Position numbers and translations under genes: made by a program. A stretch of 5,892 bases of DNA from Alphaproteobacteria bacterium (GTDB taxonomy: Bacteria > Pseudomonadota > Alphaproteobacteria > Sphingomonadales > Emcibacteraceae), in contig JAADGA010000110.1 of the NCBI GenBank assembly GCA_013152615.1, positions 1 through 5,892 on the forward strand, in the 5' to 3' direction. Shown here piece by piece: positions 1 through 5,675 of the stretch. Numbering within the stretch: the first letter of the stretch is position 1; each line of letters opens with the position of its first letter. The notes below the pieces were generated by a model. That model was not told the origin of the DNA. It searched no databases and saw only the letters and a program-made list of their open reading frames with translations.

Positions 1-356
1 ACCGCTACGGCTATATGAAAATCACCGACCGCTCCAAGGATGTGATCAAATCCGGCGGTGAATGGATCAGCTCGATCGACATTGAAAATCTCGCGGTTGG
101 TCATCCGAAAATATTACAGGCGGGGGTGGTCGGGGTTTATCATCCCAAATGGGAGGAACGGCCAATTCTGGTGATAAAGCCCGCCCCCGGTACGCCGCCG
201 ACCGAGGCGGAAATCCTCAATTTTCTTACCGGCAAGATCGCCAAATGGTGGCTGCCGGACGCGGTATTTATTGTTGATGAGATGCCGCTTACCGCCACCG
301 GCAAAATCAGGAAAATCACCCTGAGGGAGCAATATAAGGATTGTTTGAGGCCGTAA
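1..356 (+). CDS. AMP-dependent acyl-CoA ligase, C-terminal part (AlkK/DmdB-like), 5' partial
   Basis: This is the last 117 codons of a gene whose frame is open from base 3 and begins outside the window; the ATG at 15 is internal. Members of the acyl-adenylate-forming superfamily activate a carboxylic acid with ATP to an acyl-AMP and then transfer it to CoA. The hinge motif [13 protein letters not shown] (fragment residues 9-21) and the A10-type motif [10 protein letters not shown] (95-104), whose Lys101 is the expected catalytic lysine of the adenylation step, are both present. The HPKWEERP and KIAKWWLPD segments are typical of medium/long-chain fatty acyl-CoA ligases of the AlkK group and of methylmercaptopropionate-CoA ligases (DmdB). 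The substrate cannot be read from this part. Next to an aldehyde dehydrogenase and amine-oxidation genes it may activate the resulting acid, which is inference. The stop is TAA at 354-356, and the next gene starts 40 nt later on the same strand. Confidence 0.93.
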   Translation, partial: RYGYMKITDRSKDVIKSGGEWISSIDIENLAVGHPKILQAGVVGVYHPKWEERPILVIKPAPGTPPTEAEILNFLTGKIAKWWLPDAVFIVDEMPLTATGKIRKITLREQYKDCLRP

Positions 357-363
357 TTTTGCC

Positions 364-389
364 CTATACTCTCTGGTGAGAGGATATAG
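364..389 (+). promoter_or_regulatory. Imperfect hairpin in the ligase/regulator gap, covering the regulator's Shine-Dalgarno
   Basis: CTATACTCTCT (364-374) can pair with AGAGGATATAG (379-389) around a GGTG loop. Nine pairs are Watson-Crick, one is G-U (370/383) and one is a mismatch (369/384). No T-run follows on either strand, so it is not a normal intrinsic terminator. The right arm contains AGAGGA (379-384), the only Shine-Dalgarno-like sequence before the ATG at 397. If the RNA folds this way, ribosome access to the regulator gene would be reduced. It could equally be a DNA operator dyad. This is seen in sequence only; no function is shown. Confidence 0.45.
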
Positions 390-396
390 TGGCATA

Positions 397-1074
397 ATGA
401 CCGCGAAACGCATATTGATTGCCGATGATCATCCGCTTTTTCACGAGGCGCTGAAGGGCGTGGTGGGCGAGATATTCCCGGATGATTGTCAATATTTATG
501 CACGGTCAATGTCAGTGAAACATTGCGGGCACTGGATCAGCGGGACTTTGATCTGATTTTACTGGATTTGAACCTGCCGGGGGCGGAGGGCTTTTCCTGT
601 CTGGTCTCGGTCAGGAAACGGCAGCCGTCGGTGCCGGTGGTGATTGTCTCGTCAACCGATGATGTTATGATTGTCCGGGAAAGCTTTTCCTATGGGGCGA
701 TGGGCTACCTGCCTAAATCCTCGTCGCAACAGGTGATGGAAAATGCCATTCGGCTGGTGATATCCGGCAGCATTTATATTCCGACCGAGGCCCTTGGTTC
801 TTTCGGCGGTCTGGCTGTCGGCGCACAGGAAACCGGGGGGTCACGGGCGCCCCGGGCGCTAAAGGATAACGGCGGCATGGCGGCGCTGACCCCGCGCCAG
901 CTTGCGGTGCTGGCGCTGCTGGCCGAGGGCAAGGCCAACAAGATTATCGCTTATGAACTCGGCATCAGTGAAATCACGGTCAAGGCCCATGTCTCCGCCA
1001 TCCTGCGTAAACTCGGGGTCAGCAACCGCTTGCAGGCGGTGCTTGTCTGCCGGGATATGGCCGGAAAAAGCTGA
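397..1074 (+). CDS. NarL/FixJ-type (LuxR-HTH) response regulator
   Basis: The product is a 225-residue cytoplasmic response regulator of normal family length. The receiver domain spans about residues 4-125, with acidic pair Asp10/Asp11, phosphoacceptor Asp57 in LILLDLNLPG, conserved Ser85 after VVIVS, and Lys107 in YLPKS. A Gly/Ala-rich linker (about 133-161) leads to a C-terminal LuxR/GerE helix-turn-helix (164-221: LTPRQLAVLALLAEGKANKI, ISEITVKAHVSAILRKL). I chose ATG 397 over the in-frame GTG at 376 because AGAGGA (379-384) lies 12 nt before it, nothing resembling a ribosome binding site precedes 376, and the receiver fold begins right after Met397. The gene follows the acyl-CoA ligase by 40 nt and converges, with 24 nt between stops, on a NahK/ErcS-type kinase that is its likely phosphodonor. 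By analogy with ErbR-like regulators near ErcS-type kinases it may activate quinoprotein or catabolic genes; this is inference. Confidence 0.93.
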   Translation: MTAKRILIADDHPLFHEALKGVVGEIFPDDCQYLCTVNVSETLRALDQRDFDLILLDLNLPGAEGFSCLVSVRKRQPSVPVVIVSSTDDVMIVRESFSYGAMGYLPKSSSQQVMENAIRLVISGSIYIPTEALGSFGGLAVGAQETGGSRAPRALKDNGGMAALTPRQLAVLALLAEGKANKIIAYELGISEITVKAHVSAILRKLGVSNRLQAVLVCRDMAGKS

Positions 1075-1098
1075 GGGACAAGTGCCGGGTACTCGGAC

Positions 1099-2481
1099 CT
1101 ATTCAACTGAAGACAGCAGATGCTGAATCAGGGCGTATAGTGCTGCCGGAGCCACCGGTTTGTGAATCACTGGCAGATTTTTCGCCGCCAGCATTTTTAT
1201 CAATGTCGGCTCACGGTCACTGGTGATGATGATTGCCGGCACCAGGTCGGTAAATTCGGCCTGAATTTCCCGGATGGCCGCAATGCCGCTATGGCCGCCG
1301 TCTAGATGATAGTCAGCAATGATCAGTTCCGGGGTCTGGTCGTGGTCAATAAGCTGTTTGAGGCAAATGTCACTACAGGTGCCGGTGATGATAGTGCCGC
1401 CCCATTTGCCGAGCAGCGCGGCCATGCCGTCAAGCACATCTTCATCATTATCAATCACCACAATGCTGCGGCCATCAAGCCCGCCTGGCAGAGTAATAGC
1501 GGCGGGCTGGGGCCGGATGATGTCGTTCCTATCCCCCGGGCGCAGCGTGATATTAAAGGCTGACCCCCGGCCGACGACCGACCTGACCGTGATATCTGCT
1601 GCCAACAGCCCGGCAATGCGCTGCACGATCGACAGGCCAAGGCCAATGCCGCGGCCACCGGCAGTATAATCCTCATGGACCTGAATAAATTCCCGGAAAA
1701 TATCATCAAGGCGGTTTTGTCTGATGCCGATACCGCTATCGACCACTTGCAGGATAATATTATCTCCCCGTGTCCGGCAGCCGATTACGACCCCGCCTTT
1801 GCGGGTATAGCGGACGGCGTTACTGAGGAAATTGCGCAATATGGTTTCGAGCAGCCGCGGGTCGCTATAGACGACATTTGTGGTCGGCACCAGCCGTATT
1901 CTCAAGCCCTTCTCACGTCCGGTCTGGATATAATCCGGCACCACCCGGTCGAGCAGATCCTGAAGTTTAAAATGACAGAATGCCGGGATGATGCCGCCGG
2001 AATCGAGCTGTGAAATATTAAGCAATACCCCGAGCAGATCATCCAGAGCCGCCAGCGAATTTTCAATGCGCTCGACATAACGGCTATTTTCCGCACCGAT
2101 GTTTTTGGTGGACAGGGAGCCGGTAAACAGGCGGGCGGCATTGAGCGGCTGGCGCAGGTCATGGCTGGCGGCGGCGAGAAATTTTGTTTTGCTGATATTG
2201 GCTGCCTCAGCCTGTTTTTTGGCGATTTGCAGCTTGTGCTCAATTTCTGTGCGCACCGCCAGTTCGGTCATCAGTCGCCGGTTCAGATCGCTCAGTTCAT
2301 TGGTGCGCTGATTGACGGTTTCTTCCAGTTTGATCGCGGTCTGAAAAATGGTGAAGCTGTCCTGTTGCTGGTCCATTTTCTGTTCCATCCGGTCCATCAA
2401 CACCTGAACAGTTTTATTCAGCCGGGCATTTTCCATGATCAGCCGCTTTATGTCATCAGCGCTCAGCCGGTGGTCGGTCAT
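1099..2481 (-). CDS. nahK: Hybrid sensor histidine kinase/response regulator, NahK/ErcS family
   Basis: This 460-residue protein has no transmembrane segment or signal peptide, so it is a soluble hybrid kinase. An N-terminal predicted coiled coil (about 10-98) replaces a sensor domain. The dimerisation/phosphoacceptor domain has its H-box at FLAAASHDLRQPLNA (His107). The ATPase domain has an N-box (LRNFLSNAVRYT, Asn217/Asn221), G1 box VDSGIGI (248-252) and G2 box GGRGIGLGLSIV (275-286). A C-terminal receiver (about 338-457) has Asp344/Asp346, phosphoacceptor Asp390 in IIADYHLDGG, Thr420 and Lys441. The HDLRQPLNA H-box and the kinase-REC architecture match the NahK/ErcS family, which includes Pseudomonas aeruginosa PA1976 (NahK/ErcS'). 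The ATG overlaps the TGA of the upstream FIST gene (ATGA), and GGGGA lies 6 nt before it, so the two are translationally coupled. With no sensor of its own it should take its signal from the FIST protein. No HPt domain is visible in the window. The symbol rests on family and synteny, not on demonstrated NO response. Confidence 0.9.
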   Translation of the reverse strand: MTDHRLSADDIKRLIMENARLNKTVQVLMDRMEQKMDQQQDSFTIFQTAIKLEETVNQRTNELSDLNRRLMTELAVRTEIEHKLQIAKKQAEAANISKTKFLAAASHDLRQPLNAARLFTGSLSTKNIGAENSRYVERIENSLAALDDLLGVLLNISQLDSGGIIPAFCHFKLQDLLDRVVPDYIQTGREKGLRIRLVPTTNVVYSDPRLLETILRNFLSNAVRYTRKGGVVIGCRTRGDNIILQVVDSGIGIRQNRLDDIFREFIQVHEDYTAGGRGIGLGLSIVQRIAGLLAADITVRSVVGRGSAFNITLRPGDRNDIIRPQPAAITLPGGLDGRSIVVIDNDEDVLDGMAALLGKWGGTIITGTCSDICLKQLIDHDQTPELIIADYHLDGGHSGIAAIREIQAEFTDLVPAIIITSDREPTLIKMLAAKNLPVIHKPVAPAALYALIQHLLSSVE

Positions 2482-3635
2482 GGATATTCCCCGGAATGCT
2501 CCCGGCCAATGGCGACGCAGCAGAAAGAATTATTCATGTGGATAGTGTTATATTGCTCACCAAAGGTGGCCAGGCCGATGACGTTATTTGCCATATAAAG
2601 CCGGGAGATGTCGGCGATCAGCCCCCGCTCTTCGCAGATCATCTTGCGGGCGGCACAGTCACAGCCCAGAACCAGTACCGGCGGGCCGATTTCCGCGTGG
2701 ACAGTGTCAAACAGCCGGGCGGTACTGGTGATCAGGTCGGCGGGCCGGGCAATGGCCCCGACAACCCCCTTGCCAATGGCACAGGCAAACCGGATGGTCT
2801 GATTTTCCTGATTTACTTCGGCCACGCCGCGCGAATAATATTTTCCACCGATTTTCATCAGGATCGGATGGTTGCTGCATACGGAAATATTCAGATCCCG
2901 CTGGTTTATCCCGCACAGCCGGGCATATTCGGCGGTCGCTGGCAGGCCGTTGATCTCACTGACAATGCGGCTAACCGGGTCGGCTTCGGTAATCACCGCG
3001 CGGGCATCACCGGCGACATAATGATGGGTGTAATGAACCCGGAATGGCAGACTGGTATGGATCAGGATAATAATCGCCTTGTCCTGTCCAAAGCCGTCGT
3101 CATCAAACAGGCTGGTTTTTTTCTGGTCCCAGTTATCCGAGGTGGAGCCACCAACGAGCGAAATATCGCCCAATTGACTGCCAATGGCGGCGGTAACCCG
3201 TTCCTCGGCATTGCTTAGACCGTCAATCAGCATGAAGGCAAAGCTGTTATGGCCGTTGGCACCCGGGATATTTTCCTTCAGTTCGGTAATCAGTTGTTGG
3301 CCCAGATCAATACCGTCCTGAATTCTGAAACGGCTTATGGTACTTATTGTGCGGGTGATAATGCTGAAGTGAGCTTTCGGCAGGGCGACGGCGGTGATGC
3401 TGTCTTCCCGGTAGCCAAGCGGGGTAATTTCCCCGACAGTGGTGCAGCCAATGAGCGGGATCGGGCCAAACTGCCGCCGCAGTTCCCGTTCCAGCCGGGG
3501 CAGATTATAGTTGGGAGAGCAGAAAAACAGGCATAATGCCGGGGATTTATCGCTGCTGCACAGCCCGCGATAAAGCTCCCGGACGGCCTGCTGCTCGTCC
3601 GGTGATATTGATACGGCCCGCTTGATAATGGTCAC
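2478..3635 (-). CDS. nosP: FIST-domain signal sensor, NosP-like partner of the kinase
   Basis: The protein has 385 residues and no membrane segment. A FIST_N domain covers about residues 33-215 (SPALCLFFCS, LIGCTTVGEI at 61-70, LVGGSTSDNW at 160-169) and a FIST_C domain about 220-377 (VLGCDCAARKMIC and the near-terminal GLATFGEQYNTIHMNN). In P. aeruginosa the FIST protein NosP (PA1975) lies next to NahK (PA1976), binds heme and nitric oxide, and modulates NahK autophosphorylation; the same gene pair and order occur here. Whether this copy binds heme cannot be read from sequence. Twelve cysteines are present, with Cys325/Cys327/Cys334 clustered in FIST_C. Translation starts at GTG 3635: AGGAGG (3647-3642) lies 6 nt before it, and no alternative start has a comparable site. 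The TGA overlaps the kinase ATG. The aldehyde dehydrogenase gene ends 77 nt upstream on the same strand, with a possible terminator between. Confidence 0.88.
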   Translation of the reverse strand: MTIIKRAVSISPDEQQAVRELYRGLCSSDKSPALCLFFCSPNYNLPRLERELRRQFGPIPLIGCTTVGEITPLGYREDSITAVALPKAHFSIITRTISTISRFRIQDGIDLGQQLITELKENIPGANGHNSFAFMLIDGLSNAEERVTAAIGSQLGDISLVGGSTSDNWDQKKTSLFDDDGFGQDKAIIILIHTSLPFRVHYTHHYVAGDARAVITEADPVSRIVSEINGLPATAEYARLCGINQRDLNISVCSNHPILMKIGGKYYSRGVAEVNQENQTIRFACAIGKGVVGAIARPADLITSTARLFDTVHAEIGPPVLVLGCDCAARKMICEERGLIADISRLYMANNVIGLATFGEQYNTIHMNNSFCCVAIGREHSGEYP

Positions 3636-3641
3636 AAATGC

Positions 3642-3647
3642 CCTCCT
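3642..3647 (-). promoter_or_regulatory. Strong Shine-Dalgarno fixing the GTG start of the FIST gene
   Basis: On the minus strand AGGAGG is followed by six bases (GCATTT) and then GTG. It is a perfect anti-Shine-Dalgarno match at standard spacing, and it decides the non-ATG start of the nosP-like gene. A good site here also suggests the nosP-nahK pair is translated independently of the upstream aldehyde dehydrogenase. Confidence 0.85.
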
Positions 3648-3684
3648 GATCTCAGTTTAGGGCAGCAGCCCCGCGCCGCAAAGC

Positions 3685-3715
3685 AAAAACCCGGTGAGGA
3701 CAGGGTCAGTCCTCA
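3685..3715 (-). terminator. Possible intrinsic terminator at the end of the aldehyde dehydrogenase gene
   Basis: Reading the minus strand, TGAGGAC (3715-3709) pairs perfectly with GTCCTCA (3701-3695) around a 7-nt loop. CCGGG follows, then five T (3689-3685). The first arm includes the dehydrogenase stop codon (TGA, 3715-3713). The stem is short and the T-run starts five bases after it, so termination is probably partial. If real, it separates the dehydrogenase transcript from nosP-nahK. The remaining 3636-3684 would then have to hold a nosP promoter; I see only a weak candidate there (TTGCGG, 16 nt, TAAACT). Confidence 0.42.
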
Positions 3716-5218
3716 GGCCATGATGCAGACGGATTTCGTTTCCAGATACAGATCAAGCGATTCCTTACCCAGTTCCCGGCCAAATCCCGATTGTTTATAG
3801 CCGCCAAACGGCATCACCACATCGAGAATATTATGGCAGTTTACCCACACCGTTCCGGCCTTGATTTTGGGAATAATATTGATGATATTGCCGACGTCCC
3901 GGGTCCAGATACTGGCGCCGAGGCCATAGACGGTATCATTGGCGAAGCTGGCAATGTCACTGACATCGCTATAGCGCTGAACACATAGCACCGGACCGAA
4001 AATTTCTTCGCGGACCACCTTCATCTCGCGATTGGTATTGCACAGCAGGGTCGGCTCAACGAAATAACCTTCATTGCCGCTTCTGCCACCACCGGCGACG
4101 ACCTCGGCACCCTCACGGCGGCCACTGTCAATATAGCCCATCACCCGGTCAAACTGTATCTGTGAGACCAGCGGATTGATCATATTTTCCGGGTTGAGGC
4201 CGACGCCGATTTTCATGGTGGCGGTTGCCGCAGCCAAGCCGTCAACCACCTGGTCATAGAGGCTGTCAGGGACAAACAGGCGCGAGCCGGCACAGCAGGT
4301 CTGGCCCTGATTAAAGAAGATGGCGCTGGCGGCACCGGGAATGGCAATATCAAGGTCGGCATCCGGCAGAATGATTGCCGGAGATTTGCCGCCAAGCTCC
4401 ATGGAGACTTTTTTCATGGTGTCGGCCGCCGCCTTGACAATGATTTTGCCGACTTCGCCGGAGCCGGTGAACGCGATTTTATCGACATCCGGATGGGCGC
4501 TTAACGCCGCCCCGGCGGTATGGCCATAGCCCGGAACGATATTAACCACTCCGTCCGGAATCCCGGCCTGACAAATAAGCTCACCCAGATAGAGCGCACT
4601 CAGCGGCGTTTCTTCCGCCGGTTTCAGGATTACGGTGCAGCCGGTGGCGAGCGCGGGCCCGAGCTTCCACGCCGCCATCAGCGCCGGAAAATTCCACGGA
4701 ATAATCTGTCCGACCACGCCGACCGGTTCCTTCAGGGTATAGCCGAAAAATTTGGCATCGGGTGCATACGGCACTGACAGCGGCAGGATACTGCCCATGA
4801 TTTTTGTCGGCCAGCCGGCCATATAACGGATGGTATCAATGGCGAGCTGAATATCAACGGCGCGGGCGATGGCGACATTCTTGCCGTTATCAATCGATTC
4901 GAGTTCGGCCAGAACATCGGCATTCTCTTCCATCAGATCAGCCAGACGATGCATGACTTTCTCCCGCTGCCCGGGCTGCATCCGTGACCACGGACTGTCT
5001 TCAAAGGCGGCCCGTGCCGCCTTGACCGCGCGGTCAATATCCTCCCGGTCGCCCTCGGCAACCGATATAATGACCTTGCCGGTCGCCGGGTCAAGGGTAT
5101 CAAAAGTTTTGCCGCTGGCGGCATCGACCCAGTGGCCGTTCAGAAGAATTTTACGCGGAGATGAGATAAATTCCCGCGTTTTCGCATTTAAATTACCCGG
5201 ATATCCTGTTGTCGCCAT
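3713..5218 (-). CDS. NAD(P)-dependent aldehyde dehydrogenase, phenylacetaldehyde dehydrogenase-like
   Basis: This is a 501-residue class of aldehyde dehydrogenase, full length for the superfamily and cytoplasmic. It would oxidise an aldehyde to the acid with NAD(P)+. Visible catalytic parts are Asn176 in PWNFP, Lys199 in ILKPAE for cofactor binding, the FTGSGEVG nucleotide loop (250-257), general base Glu274 in MELGGKS, nucleophile Cys308 in FFNQGQTCCAGSR, and Glu405 in EEIFGPV. RYMAGWPTKI followed by the LKEPVGVVGQIIPWNFP block is typical of StyD/PadA-type phenylacetaldehyde dehydrogenases, but betaine-aldehyde or general alkanal dehydrogenases remain possible; family motifs do not fix the substrate. 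The ATG at 5218 is preceded by GAGGAG 8 nt upstream. The gene is divergent from the qhpA remnant/qhpD, and aldehyde is the product of amine dehydrogenase, which makes it a natural second step. No frameshift or missing catalytic residue is seen. Confidence 0.93.
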   Translation of the reverse strand: MATTGYPGNLNAKTREFISSPRKILLNGHWVDAASGKTFDTLDPATGKVIISVAEGDREDIDRAVKAARAAFEDSPWSRMQPGQREKVMHRLADLMEENADVLAELESIDNGKNVAIARAVDIQLAIDTIRYMAGWPTKIMGSILPLSVPYAPDAKFFGYTLKEPVGVVGQIIPWNFPALMAAWKLGPALATGCTVILKPAEETPLSALYLGELICQAGIPDGVVNIVPGYGHTAGAALSAHPDVDKIAFTGSGEVGKIIVKAAADTMKKVSMELGGKSPAIILPDADLDIAIPGAASAIFFNQGQTCCAGSRLFVPDSLYDQVVDGLAAATATMKIGVGLNPENMINPLVSQIQFDRVMGYIDSGRREGAEVVAGGGRSGNEGYFVEPTLLCNTNREMKVVREEIFGPVLCVQRYSDVSDIASFANDTVYGLGASIWTRDVGNIINIIPKIKAGTVWVNCHNILDVVMPFGGYKQSGFGRELGKESLDLYLETKSVCIMA

Positions 5219-5416
5219 TGCTCTTGCTCCTCTTTTGCTCCGGTGAATATTATTGCCGTGATCACCATATCGTAGCAGATTATTTCATGATTGGCGATCA
5301 CAGGAAATTAGACCTTGGCATCAGGCCGGATTACGGAAAAGTCGATAAAATGCTGTTTAACTTGATGTTATTACAGGAAATCCATCCTGAAACAAATCTG
5401 GAGTATCGCCCGCCAT
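5219..5416. other. Intergenic region upstream of the aldehyde dehydrogenase gene
   Basis: About 200 bases, more AT-rich than the genes around them, that should hold the minus-strand promoter of the dehydrogenase. I find no convincing -35/-10 pair; TAATAT on the minus strand near 5250 is an isolated -10-like match. Visible items are a direct repeat ACAGGAAAT (5300-5308 and 5373-5381), an 8-bp palindrome GTGATCAC (5258-5265), and the dyad TGAT-N5-ATCA (5288-5300). The plus-strand open frame over 5209-5418 overlaps the start of the dehydrogenase gene and matches nothing I recognise, so I do not call it. If the qhpA deletion reached here, this stretch may contain the junction. Confidence 0.5.
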
Positions 5417-5431
5417 GATACTATAGTATCA
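5416..5431. repeat. Perfect 16-bp palindrome, candidate operator
   Basis: TGATACTATAGTATCA is its own reverse complement over all 16 bases. It is flanked by CATG-type sequence on both sides (5414-5417 and 5433-5436, the second displaced by one base). It lies between the divergent dehydrogenase and qhpD genes, at the left edge of the recognisable qhpA remnant. A perfect 16-mer palindrome is expected about 0.1 times in a window of this size. It could bind a dimeric regulator such as the LuxR-type protein in this window. It also reads in frame with the qhpA remnant (DTIVS), so it may be coding debris. Confidence 0.4.
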
Positions 5432-5675
5432 GCATGCCGCGCTGACATTGCTCTGAGTACGGGCCGGTATAAGGTCGCTGTCGGACAAGCAACGGCGGCT
5501 ATAATCGCGTATGATCAGCTTGATTTTGTGACAGGGATCCCTGAAATGACGATTGCACGTCCGGGCGGCGGCAGGAGATATGGTGTCGACAAAGCTCATT
5601 GGTTTGTGGTGGTGGATCGTGGCGGTTCGGCGGTGGAATTTGCTCTGCGCCCCCAGCAATAGAAAAGGAAATTGA
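5417..5675 (+). pseudogene. qhpA: qhpA remnant: 3' end of quinohemoprotein amine dehydrogenase alpha subunit
   Basis: One frame (5366-5662, no convincing start) encodes GRYKVAVGQATAAIIAYD, then QLDFVTGIPEMTIARPGGG. From memory this lines up with the domain III/IV boundary of the Pseudomonas putida alpha subunit, which reads GQREVAVG, AVYDKVEEVKVVPAFSIARI in the same order and spacing. The intact protein is near 490 residues, with two CXXCH hemes in its N-terminal part; no CXXCH occurs here and roughly the first 350 residues are missing. After IARPGGG about 90 further residues are absent, yet a C-terminus-like IVAVRRWN (P. putida IVTVQRWN) appears at 5616-5639 in the next frame. That frame ends in TGA at 5673-5675, directly abutting the qhpD ATG (TGAATG). 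This fits a qhpA-qhpD operon whose first gene lost its 5' part, an internal segment and its frame. The left limit is approximate. An alternative is a 38-residue ORF (5546-5662), which I consider incidental. Confidence 0.62.
5665..5670 (+). promoter_or_regulatory. Shine-Dalgarno of the qhpD-like gene
   Basis: AAGGAA lies 5 nt before the ATG at 5676. The site is intact although the gene in front is wrecked, so the maturase can still be translated if a transcript reaches it. It lies inside the last codons of the ancestral qhpA frame, as usual for coupled genes. Confidence 0.6.

Noticed and set aside
376..396. Upstream GTG start for the response regulator
   Set aside because: No Shine-Dalgarno precedes it, and the seven extra residues precede the first receiver strand, which starts right after the ATG at 397.
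1075..1098. Possible bidirectional terminator between the convergent regulator and kinase genes
   Set aside because: Only a 3-bp stem (CCG/CGG) can form in the 24-nt gap and there is no T-run on either strand.
2161..3218. Long open frames opposite the kinase and FIST genes (145 and 240 codons)
   Set aside because: They are antisense to genes with clear domain signatures, lack ribosome binding sites, and their translations show no recognisable family; shadows of the coding strand.
5288..5300. FNR/NnrR-like dyad TGAT-N5-ATCA near the dehydrogenase promoter region
   Set aside because: The Crp/Fnr consensus needs TTGAT-N4-ATCAA. Spacing here is one base too long and the outer bases do not match, so it does not support NO-dependent control.
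5209..5418. Plus-strand 69-codon open frame, including a DLG segment loosely like upstream QhpA sequence
   Set aside because: It starts inside the antisense dehydrogenase gene, has no ribosome binding site, and its resemblance to QhpA breaks down in spacing; not enough to extend the pseudogene leftwards.
5477..5505. Candidate promoter with TATAAT at 5500-5505 for qhpD
   Set aside because: The matching -35 position (CTGTCG, 5478-5483) agrees at only three of six bases and the site lies in ancestral coding sequence; worth remembering only if a transcript start is mapped there.
5532..5543. 12-bp palindrome CAGGGATCCCTG
   Set aside because: About one such palindrome is expected by chance in a window of this length, and it lies within the qhpA remnant coding frame.
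5546..5662. 38-residue ORF directly before the radical SAM gene, looking like a peptide precursor
   Set aside because: It begins inside a longer open frame whose upstream part matches QhpA, its ATG lacks a ribosome binding site, and it has no Cys suitable for thioether formation. A qhpA remnant explains it better than a new peptide substrate.
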